Assembly (NCBI GenBank): GCA_016206565.1
Contig: JACQRG010000050.1
Coordinates: 1 to 7,142 of the forward strand
From: Candidatus Omnitrophota bacterium
Lineage (GTDB): Bacteria > Omnitrophota > Gorgyraeia > Aquiviventales > Aquiviventaceae
Direction: 5' to 3'
Length of the DNA stretch: 7,142 nucleotides
The position numbers were made by a program, and so were the translations under genes. The notes below the pieces were generated by a model. The model was not told the origin of the DNA and ran no database searches. It saw nothing but the letters and a program-made list of their open reading frames with translations. Positions 1 through 5,221 of the stretch are shown piece by piece. Positions within the stretch are counted from its first letter, which is position 1. Each line of letters begins with the position of its first letter.

Positions 1-1
1 G

Positions 2-139
2 GCCGCCGTGGCCCTGGGCCGCCGGCACCGGGTTGAGCTGCCCATCATCGAGCAGGTCCATGCCGTTCTCTTCCGCCGCCGGCCGCCCCGCCAGGCCCTG
101 CGCGCCCTGATGCTGCGCAGCGGCAAGGCCGAGCATTGA
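2..139 (+). CDS. gpsA: Glycerol-3-phosphate dehydrogenase [NAD(P)+], C-terminal end (partial)
   Basis: This is the last 45 codons of a gene that begins before the window; the reading frame starts at base 2 and stops at TGA 137-139. The fragment reads as the C-terminal helical region of GpsA: an Ala-rich helix, then a V-E-L-P-I-I stretch matching the family's 'v.mPI...v' block, then a VLF segment and the final LM-LRSGKAEH matching the usual 'LM.R..k.E' tail. GpsA is the cytosolic enzyme that reduces dihydroxyacetone phosphate to sn-glycerol 3-phosphate for phospholipid synthesis. The NAD-binding N-terminal domain and the catalytic lysine are outside the window, so activity cannot be judged. 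The gene ends normally, and its stop codon lies inside the -35 element of the next promoter. Confidence 0.85.
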   Translation, partial: AAVALGRRHRVELPIIEQVHAVLFRRRPPRQALRALMLRSGKAEH

Positions 140-164
140 CAGCCTGTAGCGGCCCTGCTAGGCT
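136..164 (+). promoter_or_regulatory. Sigma-70-type promoter for the tRNA-Pro locus
   Basis: A perfect -35 hexamer TTGACA (136-141) overlaps the gpsA stop codon. After a 17-bp spacer comes TAGGCT (159-164), a weak -10 that keeps the important TA...T bases. Transcription would start near 171, about 10 bases before the truncated tRNA copy at 181 and about 110 before the intact tRNA. I see no other promoter before hom, so this one probably serves both the tRNA and hom-thrC. The -35 is clear; the -10 is inferred from spacing. Confidence 0.55.
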
Positions 165-180
165 GAGGTTTCTTCAAGAC

Positions 181-212
181 TCGGGGCGTAGCGTAGTTTG
201 GTAGCGCGCCTG
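181..212 (+). repeat. Truncated copy of the tRNA-Pro 5' half
   Basis: These 32 bases are identical to 281-312 of the intact tRNA-Pro locus, exactly 100 bases downstream. The copy contains the -1 base, the acceptor 5' strand CGGGGCG, the complete D arm and the first four bases of the anticodon stem (CCTG). It then diverges: CCTG is followed by CGCAGG, making a perfect palindrome CCTGCGCAGG at 209-218, and no T arm or CCA follows. It cannot form a tRNA by itself. It lies directly behind the promoter, where the intact tRNA would be expected to start, so the 100 bp between the copies look like a later duplication or insertion. Confidence 0.85.
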
Positions 213-233
213 CGCAGGAGCGAAGCGACGGAG

Positions 234-267
234 TCCCGCCCTGCCGGCGGGAAATGGGGTTTCCCGC
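234..267 (+). other. Two mutually exclusive hairpins in the spacer between the tRNA copies
   Basis: Hairpin A pairs TCCCGCC (234-240) with GGCGGGA (246-252) around a 5-base loop. Hairpin B pairs GCGGGAA (247-253) with TTCCCGC (261-267) around the loop ATGGGGT (254-260). Bases 247-252 are needed by both, so only one can form at a time. Loop B is identical to the anticodon loop of the downstream tRNA-Pro. No T-run follows either stem, so this is not a standard intrinsic terminator. It may be a dispersed intergenic repeat unit, a decayed anticodon arm or a leader switch; the sequence does not decide. Confidence 0.6.
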
Positions 268-281
268 AGCGCCGCCATCAT

Positions 282-358
282 CGGGGCGTAGCGTAGTTTG
301 GTAGCGCGCCTGAATGGGGTTCAGGAGGTCGAGAGTTCAAATCTCTCCGCCCCGACCA
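282..358 (+). tRNA. tRNA-Pro (anticodon GGG)
   Basis: This 77-nt tRNA folds as a full cloverleaf. The acceptor stem is CGGGGCG (282-288) with CGCCCCG (348-354), followed by discriminator A355 and an encoded CCA (356-358). The D stem is 291-294 with 304-307, including one T-G wobble. The anticodon stem is CCTGA (309-313) with TCAGG (321-325), and the loop ATGGGGT places anticodon GGG at 316-318, reading CCC and CCU. The T stem is GAGAG (331-335) with CTCTC (343-347) around TTCAAAT. All arms pair perfectly, so it should be functional. It ends only 29 bases before the hom start codon with no terminator between, so processing from a tRNA-hom transcript is likely. Its acceptor 3' strand could equally pair with the upstream copy at 182-188. 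Confidence 0.96.
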
Positions 359-387
359 GCTTAAACCGGCGCTGCGGGATCACAACG

Positions 388-1698
388 ATGAGCCAGCAGA
401 TCACGATCGGGTTAATCGGGTTCGGCACCGTCGGGTCCGGTGTGGCCAGAACCCTGCTCGAGAAGGGCCGTCTGCTCGAGCAGCGGGTCGGCGCGCGCCT
501 GGTGCTCAAGCGCGTCTGCGACCGGGACTTCCGCCGCTCACGCGGCGTGCGGCTGCCGCCCGGCCTGGCCACCACCTCCGTCGCGGCCGTGCTGGACGAC
601 CCCGAAATCCAGATCGTCGTCGAGCTCATCGGCGGCGTTGAGCCGGCGCGCAGCCTCATCCTCCAGGCCCTGCGCAAGGGCAAGCATGTCGTGACCGCCA
701 ACAAAGCGCTGCTGGCCCGCCATGGGCGGGAGCTCTTCGCCGCGGCCGCCAAGCACGACGTGGACCTGTACTTCGAGGCCTCGGTCGGCGGCGGCATCCC
801 CATCATCAAGGCCCTGCGCGAGGGGCTCATCGCCAACGAGCTGGACGCCATCCTGGGCATCGTCAACGGCACCTCGAACTACATCCTCACCCGGATGCGC
901 GACAAGGGCTTAAGCTTCCACGAGGCCCTGCACGAGGCCCGGCGGCACGGCTATGCCGAGCGCAACCCGACGCTGGACGTCGAGGGCCATGACGCGGCCC
1001 ACAAGCTGGCCATCCTCACGCTGCTGGGCTTCGGCGTGCACGTGGAGCAGTCGCAGATCCACATCGAGGGCATCAGCAAGGTGTCCCAGGCCGACATCCA
1101 GTACGCGGACGAGCTGGGCTACTGCATCAAGCCGCTGGCCATCGTCAAGCAGGCGGACCACGAGCTGGAGGTGCGCGTCCACCCGACGCTGCTCGAGAAG
1201 AGCCACTTGCTGGCCAACGTCAACGGCGTCTACAACGGCATCTACGTCCACGGCGACCTGGTCGGGGCCTCGCTCTTCTACGGCCGCGGGGCGGGGCAGA
1301 ACCCCACCGCCAGCGCGGTCGTCTCGGATATCGCCGAGCTGGCCCGCAACATCATCAGCGGCATCGGCCCGCGCCTGCGGCTGGACCGGCCCCACAGCCC
1401 CCGCGTCGCGCGGCTGCGGCGCATGGGGGACATCGAGACCCGCTACTACATGCGCTTCCTGGTCAAGGACCGCCCCGGCGTGCTGGCGCGCATCGCGGGC
1501 ATCCTGGGTCGGCACCACATCTCCATCGCCAGCGTCCACCAGAAGGAGCGCAAGGCCGCGCGCGCGGTGCCGGTCGTGATGATGACGCACGAGGCGAAGG
1601 AGTCGAACGTGCGCGAGGCGCTCGCCCAGATTGACCGCTTAGGGATGGTCCGGCGCCCGACCGTCGCCATCCGCACCGAAGCGCCGCGCGTGCGCTGA
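388..1698 (+). CDS. hom: Homoserine dehydrogenase with C-terminal ACT domain
   Basis: This 436-residue cytosolic enzyme reduces aspartate semialdehyde to homoserine with NAD(P)H, at the branch to threonine and methionine. The nucleotide-binding loop GFGTVG lies at residues 11-16 and the TANKALLA block with K106 at 103-110. The substrate region GIVNGTSNYILTRM is at 157-170, and DVEGHDAAHK with D202 and K206 (the family's catalytic pair) at 197-206. A C-terminal ACT domain, from about residue 353 (YYMRFLVKDRPGVLARIAGIL), suggests feedback control, by threonine in related enzymes. Length is normal for the monofunctional ACT-containing form. I chose ATG 388 because the Rossmann strand begins just after it, whereas an upstream in-frame ATG at 298 lies inside the tRNA. 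The ribosome binding site is weak (GGGAT, 376-380). The stop codon overlaps thrC by one base, so the two are translationally coupled. Confidence 0.96.
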   Translation: MSQQITIGLIGFGTVGSGVARTLLEKGRLLEQRVGARLVLKRVCDRDFRRSRGVRLPPGLATTSVAAVLDDPEIQIVVELIGGVEPARSLILQALRKGKHVVTANKALLARHGRELFAAAAKHDVDLYFEASVGGGIPIIKALREGLIANELDAILGIVNGTSNYILTRMRDKGLSFHEALHEARRHGYAERNPTLDVEGHDAAHKLAILTLLGFGVHVEQSQIHIEGISKVSQADIQYADELGYCIKPLAIVKQADHELEVRVHPTLLEKSHLLANVNGVYNGIYVHGDLVGASLFYGRGAGQNPTASAVVSDIAELARNIISGIGPRLRLDRPHSPRVARLRRMGDIETRYYMRFLVKDRPGVLARIAGILGRHHISIASVHQKERKAARAVPVVMMTHEAKESNVREALAQIDRLGMVRRPTVAIRTEAPRVR

Positions 1699-2777
1699 TG
1701 ACGTGGCCGGGGATCATCGAGCGCTACCGCGCCCACCTGCCGGTCACGCGCAAGACCCCGGTCGTCACCCTGCTGGAGGGCAACACGCCGCTCCTGCACA
1801 GCCCGGCCTTAAGCGAGCGGGCCGGCCGCGGCATTGCGGTCTACCTCAAGTGCGAGGGCCTGAACCCCACCGGCTCGTTCAAAGACCGGGGGATGACGCT
1901 GGCCATCTCCAAGGCGGTGGAGGCCGGATCGGTGGCGGTGCTGTGCGCCTCCACCGGCAACACCTCGGCCTCGGCCAGCGCCTACGCCGCCCGGGCCGGC
2001 CTGCGCTCGATCGTGCTGATCCCCAGCGGGGCCATCGCCCTGGGCAAGCTCTCGCAGGCGCTCATCCACAACGCCAGCGTGGCTGCGGTGGACGCCAACT
2101 TCGACGCCTGCCTGGCCATCGCCCGCTCGATGGCGCAGCAGCACCGCGTCACGCTGGTCAACTCAGTCAACCCGCACCGCATCGAAGGCCAGAAGACGTG
2201 CGCGTTCGAGATCTGCGACGTCCTGGGCCGGGCCCCGGACCTGCACCTCACGCCGGTGGGCAACGCCGGCAACATCACCGCGCAGTGGAAGGGTTACACC
2301 GAGTACTTCCGGCTGCGCAAGATCAGCCGCCTGCCGGTCATGCTCGGATTCCAGGCGCAGGGGGCCGCGCCGCTGGTGCTGGGCAGGATCATCAAGCAGC
2401 CGCATACGGTCGCCACGGCCATCCGCATCGGCAACCCGGCCAGCTGGCAGGGCGCGGTCACCGCGGCGGCCCAGTCCCATGGCGGCATCCGTGCCGTGAC
2501 CGACCGCGAGATCCTCCACGCCTACCGGCTGCTGGCCCGGGAGGACGGCGTATTTGCGGAGCCGGCCTCGGCCGCATCGGTGGCCGGCCTGCTCAAGCTT
2601 GCCGGCCAGGGGTTCTTCAAGCGCGTGAAGCGTCCCGCGGGCCGGCCCCTTACGATCGTCTGCATCCTCACCGGCCACGGGTTGAAAGACCCGGAGCGCG
2701 CGGTCAAGAGCGTGCGCGCACCCGCGTTGTTGGCTCCCTCGATCTCCGCCATCTGCAAGGCCGTCGGGCTCCGCTGA
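1698..2777 (+). CDS. thrC: Threonine synthase
   Basis: This 359-residue PLP enzyme (tryptophan synthase beta fold) converts O-phosphohomoserine to threonine and phosphate in the cytosol. The PLP-binding lysine is K62 in NPTGSFKDRGM (57-66). The cofactor-contacting STGNTSAS block is at 85-92, the Gly-rich phosphate-binding loop GNAGN at 188-192, and the C-terminal TGHGLKDP at 325-332. Length and motifs fit the compact bacterial type that lacks a long N-terminal extension. The ATG shares its A with the hom stop (TGATG) and has no Shine-Dalgarno sequence, so translation probably depends on ribosomes finishing hom. Its substrate needs a homoserine kinase, yet none lies between hom and thrC and the next gene looks inactive. 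That makes the source of phosphohomoserine an open question in this cluster. Confidence 0.96.
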   Translation: MTWPGIIERYRAHLPVTRKTPVVTLLEGNTPLLHSPALSERAGRGIAVYLKCEGLNPTGSFKDRGMTLAISKAVEAGSVAVLCASTGNTSASASAYAARAGLRSIVLIPSGAIALGKLSQALIHNASVAAVDANFDACLAIARSMAQQHRVTLVNSVNPHRIEGQKTCAFEICDVLGRAPDLHLTPVGNAGNITAQWKGYTEYFRLRKISRLPVMLGFQAQGAAPLVLGRIIKQPHTVATAIRIGNPASWQGAVTAAAQSHGGIRAVTDREILHAYRLLAREDGVFAEPASAASVAGLLKLAGQGFFKRVKRPAGRPLTIVCILTGHGLKDPERAVKSVRAPALLAPSISAICKAVGLR

Positions 2778-2790
2778 AGACCGGCAGCCC

Positions 2791-2810
2791 TCTGAAGCCT
2801 TCTCAAGCCT
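2791..2810 (+). repeat. Imperfect 10-bp tandem repeat after thrC
   Basis: TCTGAAGCCT (2791-2800) is followed by TCTCAAGCCT (2801-2810), one mismatch in ten, and then a pyrimidine-rich TCTCTTTTCG. The repeat lies in the 63-base gap between thrC and the next gene and covers the likely -35 region. It could be an operator or mere slippage; no stable hairpin is visible. Confidence 0.55.
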
Positions 2811-2829
2811 TCTCTTTTCGAGGTATAAT
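2800..2829 (+). promoter_or_regulatory. Promoter with perfect TATAAT, probably giving a leaderless mRNA
   Basis: TATAAT at 2824-2829 is a consensus -10. TTCTCA (2800-2805), 18 bp upstream, matches TTGACA at four of six positions. A start about seven bases after the -10 would fall near 2836, so the transcript would reach the ATG at 2841 with almost no leader. The only Shine-Dalgarno-like bases (GAGG, 2820-2823) are 17 bases from the ATG, too far to act. This is the strongest promoter-like sequence in the window and separates hom-thrC from the downstream genes. Confidence 0.65.
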
Positions 2830-2840
2830 ACCCGTCTCGC

Positions 2841-3986
2841 ATGAAATATATCGTCCTGCGGTGCGAAGACCGCGCGCCCGCCGCGGCCGGCCGGCCGGCT
2901 CTCCTTGCAGGGGCAAAAACCGCGCATCTTCGCCACCTCGCCCAAGCCGGCGCCGCCGGGGTGCTTCGCCTCGCCGTCCCGCTCGACCGGCAGACGCGCC
3001 TTCGGTTGCATCACGCGCTGCTGGGCCTGGGTGCCGGCGGCGCGCGCGCCGAAGCCGGCGCGTGTTGCGCGGCGGCCATCGGCGTGCAGCTGGTGGCCGG
3101 TGAGACCCTGTGGTGCTGCGACCTGGTCGCGCAGCGCGACGGTGTGGTTGTGGACGCGGAGGGCGGCCGCATCCCGACGGCGCAGAGCCGCATGCTCATC
3201 GAAGCGCTCAACGACGCGCTCTCATCGGAGACGCGCCGGTGGATCGTCGGGGAAGGCGCGTGCCACCTCTTCGCCGTGCGCGACGAGGCGCTGGCGGCCG
3301 AGGCCGCCTCGCCGGTGCCGGCACCGGAGCAGCTGCTCGGGCGGCCCTGGCGGCGCAGCGTGCCCAAGGGAGCCCTGGGCGAGGCGCTCGTCTCGCTGCT
3401 GGAGCAGGCGGGCGCGGTGCTGGAGGGCCACCCGGTCAACCGGGTCCGCGTGGACCTGGGGGAGAACCCCGCGAACCTCTGCTGGCTCTGGGGCGGGACG
3501 AACGGCGGCGGTCCCGCCGCGCCGGCGGCGCGCCCGATCAGCGCCGCGGCGCTGTCCAATGATTTTCTGGTCCGCGGATTGACGCGCTCCACCGGCCTGC
3601 CGTGCCACCCGGGCCTGCGCTCGCTGGATGAGCGGGCCTTCACCCAGCTGTTGGACGCGATCCTGAAAACCGCCGCCAAGCACGACCTGGTCTACGCGCA
3701 TGTGGTCGTGGAGCGGCCCGAGCCGGTGGACCGGCTCTGCGCCATGGAGCGCTGGGACCAGCAGGTGCTGCAGCCGTTGAGCGAGCAGCTGGCCGCGCTC
3801 GGCCCGCACCGCCTGCTGTGCATCATTGATGGCGCGCCGCAGGAGCCGCTGGCGTGGGTGGCCATCGGCACCGGCGTGCCCCAGCGGCCGTCGGCCTCGC
3901 TGGAGCCGGGTGCCTTGGCCGAAACCGGGCTGGCGTTCCAGGATGGGGACGCGCTCTTTTCCTGGCTGACCACGGAGCACGCATGA
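2841..3986 (+). CDS. Degenerate archaeal-type phosphoglycerate mutase / 'proposed homoserine kinase' homologue, probable pseudoenzyme
   Basis: This 381-residue protein follows the iPGM-like alkaline-phosphatase superfamily subgroup often encoded beside threonine genes. Family-like blocks are MKYIVL (1-6), GVQLVAGETLWCCDLV (81-96) with the following RDGVVVDAEGGRIPT, LIEALNDAL (119-127), HPVNRVRV (197-204), LCWLWG (213-218), ISAAAL (233-238) and HDLVYAHV (281-288). The catalytic signatures are not kept. The N-terminal GDGMAD metal motif reads CEDRAP (8-13), and the PGSD nucleophile region reads RQTRL (50-54). The AGHIS block has lost its His, and the H-x-E-x-P-D-E-x-x-H motif keeps only H287. 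The later PDHPT motif keeps D330 but not its His. The frame is uninterrupted, so it is probably selected as a protein without the usual phosphotransfer. It may be a structural or regulatory partner; enzymatic activity with altered chemistry cannot be excluded. It overlaps lysC by ATGA. Confidence 0.8.
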   Translation: MKYIVLRCEDRAPAAAGRPALLAGAKTAHLRHLAQAGAAGVLRLAVPLDRQTRLRLHHALLGLGAGGARAEAGACCAAAIGVQLVAGETLWCCDLVAQRDGVVVDAEGGRIPTAQSRMLIEALNDALSSETRRWIVGEGACHLFAVRDEALAAEAASPVPAPEQLLGRPWRRSVPKGALGEALVSLLEQAGAVLEGHPVNRVRVDLGENPANLCWLWGGTNGGGPAAPAARPISAAALSNDFLVRGLTRSTGLPCHPGLRSLDERAFTQLLDAILKTAAKHDLVYAHVVVERPEPVDRLCAMERWDQQVLQPLSEQLAALGPHRLLCIIDGAPQEPLAWVAIGTGVPQRPSASLEPGALAETGLAFQDGDALFSWLTTEHA

Positions 3987-5218
3987 GCCGGCGCGGACTG
4001 ATCGTCCAGAAATTCGGCGGCAGCTCGGTCGCCAACCCGGAGCGCATCAAGCGGGTGGCGGAGCGGGTCATCGCGACCAAGCGCCGCGGCAACGACGTGG
4101 TCGTCGTGGTCTCGGCGCTGGGCGACACCACGGACGCGCTCATTGACCTGGCCTCGCAGATCACCCAGCAGCCGTCCGAGCGCGAGCTGGACATGCTCAT
4201 GGCCACCGGCGAGCAGGTCTCGGTCGCGCTGCTGGCCATGGCCATCCACGAGCTGGGCGAGGACGCGGTGTCGTTCACCGGCGCGCAGGTGGGCATCCTG
4301 ACCGACGGCACGCACACCAAGGCCCGGCTGGTGGACATCAACGTCAACCGGGTCGTCCAGGAGCTGGCCAAGGGGCGCATCGTGATCATCGCCGGCTTCC
4401 AGGGCGTGAACCTGAACCAGGACATCACCACGCTGGGCCGCGGCGGCTCGGACTTAACCGCCGTGGCGCTGGCCAAGGCGCTGAAGGCCGATGAGTGCGA
4501 GATCTTCACGGACGTCGAGGGCATCTTCACCGCGGACCCGCGGCTAGTGCCCCAGGCCCGCAAGCTCGACGCCATCAGCTATGACGAGATGCTCGAGCTC
4601 GCCTCGCTGGGTGCCCAGGTCATGCAGGCGCGCTCGATCTTCGTCGCCAAGCGCTTCGGCGTCCCCATCCATGTGCGCTCGAGCTTTTCACCCCGGGAGG
4701 GCACGATGATCCAGGAGACCAGCAAGGCCATGGAGGACATGGTCGTCAGCGGCGTCAGCCTGCAGAAGGACGAGGCCAAGGTGACCGTCCGCGACGTGCC
4801 GGACAAGCCCGGCATGGCCGCCCAGCTCTTCCGCGAGCTGGCCGAGCACCATGTCAACGTGGACATGATCGTCCAGAACGTCAGCCGCGAGGGCTCGACG
4901 GACCTCTCGTTCACGGTCATCAAGGGCGACCTGCCGGCCACCCTGCGGGTGGCCCGGTCGGTGTCGCACCGCATCGGCGCCGGGGAAGTGACGACCGACG
5001 AGGGGGTCGCCAAGCTCTCGATCGTAGGCATCGGCATGCGCAGCCACTCGGGCGTGGCGGCGCGCATGTTCGAGGCGATGGCGCGCGAGCGCATCAACAT
5101 CGAGATGATCTCCACCTCGGAGATCAAGATCTCGGTGATCGTGCGCAAGCAGCACGCCGAGCGGGCGGTGCGGGTCATCCACAAGGCGTTCGGGCTGGAG
5201 AAATCCAGGCGGAGGTAG
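3983..5218 (+). CDS. lysC: Aspartate kinase (aspartokinase)
   Basis: This 411-residue cytosolic enzyme phosphorylates aspartate with ATP, the first step toward lysine, threonine and methionine. The kinase domain shows KFGGSS (10-15), GRGGSDLTA (152-160), FTDVEGIFTADPR (175-187) and the helix DEMLELASLGAQVMQARS (201-218). Two ACT domains follow, at about 270-335 (VRDVPDKPGMAAQLF) and 345-405 (IVGIGMRSHSGVAARMF), the usual feedback-inhibitor sites. Length matches the monofunctional Bacillus/Corynebacterium-type enzyme. The ATG at 3983 overlaps the previous stop (ATGA) and has GGAG (3974-3977) five bases before it; the protein starts just ahead of the conserved strand, supporting this start. Methionine 242 has its own strong ribosome binding site and may begin a separate beta subunit. 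Confidence 0.97.
   Translation: MSRRGLIVQKFGGSSVANPERIKRVAERVIATKRRGNDVVVVVSALGDTTDALIDLASQITQQPSERELDMLMATGEQVSVALLAMAIHELGEDAVSFTGAQVGILTDGTHTKARLVDINVNRVVQELAKGRIVIIAGFQGVNLNQDITTLGRGGSDLTAVALAKALKADECEIFTDVEGIFTADPRLVPQARKLDAISYDEMLELASLGAQVMQARSIFVAKRFGVPIHVRSSFSPREGTMIQETSKAMEDMVVSGVSLQKDEAKVTVRDVPDKPGMAAQLFRELAEHHVNVDMIVQNVSREGSTDLSFTVIKGDLPATLRVARSVSHRIGAGEVTTDEGVAKLSIVGIGMRSHSGVAARMFEAMARERINIEMISTSEIKISVIVRKQHAERAVRVIHKAFGLEKSRRR
4695..4708 (+). promoter_or_regulatory. Internal ribosome binding site and start codon within lysC (possible beta subunit)
   Basis: GGGAGGG (4695-4701) ends four bases before an in-frame ATG (4706-4708) encoding M242. Starting there would yield a 170-residue protein holding both ACT domains. 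Bacillus and Corynebacterium aspartokinases make such a beta subunit from an in-frame internal start at a similar place, and it binds the inhibitor. The bases also encode the conserved P-R-E-G-T segment, so part of the match may be forced by the protein. Confidence 0.5.
5211..5215 (+). promoter_or_regulatory. Ribosome binding site for cimA
   Basis: GGAGG lies six bases before the GTG at 5222 and inside the last codons of lysC. It decides the GTG start, since the protein then opens with the family-typical short lead into LYDTTLRDG. It is the best Shine-Dalgarno sequence in front of a complete gene in the window. Confidence 0.8.
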
Positions 5219-5221
5219 CGC

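Noticed and set aside
182..358. A split or intron-containing tRNA
   Set aside because: The downstream tRNA is complete by itself with all arms paired, so the upstream half is a surplus copy and not a required exon.
298..387. N-terminal extension of hom by 30 residues (ATG at 298)
   Set aside because: The extension translates the tRNA-Pro gene itself. The EVESSNLSAPT stretch is a well-known artefact of translating a bacterial tRNA, and the conserved dehydrogenase strand begins just after ATG 388.
321..872. 183-codon open frame on the minus strand
   Set aside because: It is antisense to hom and starts its C-terminus in the tRNA; the ending GAERFELSTS is the classic antisense-tRNA artefact. 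Composition is typical of a high-GC shadow frame.
2778..2820. Intrinsic terminator after thrC
   Set aside because: There is a short T-run but no stem longer than about four base pairs before it.
1703..3103. 466-codon plus-strand frame overlapping thrC
   Set aside because: It is an out-of-frame shadow of thrC, extremely rich in Pro, Arg, Gly and Ala, and has no family motif.
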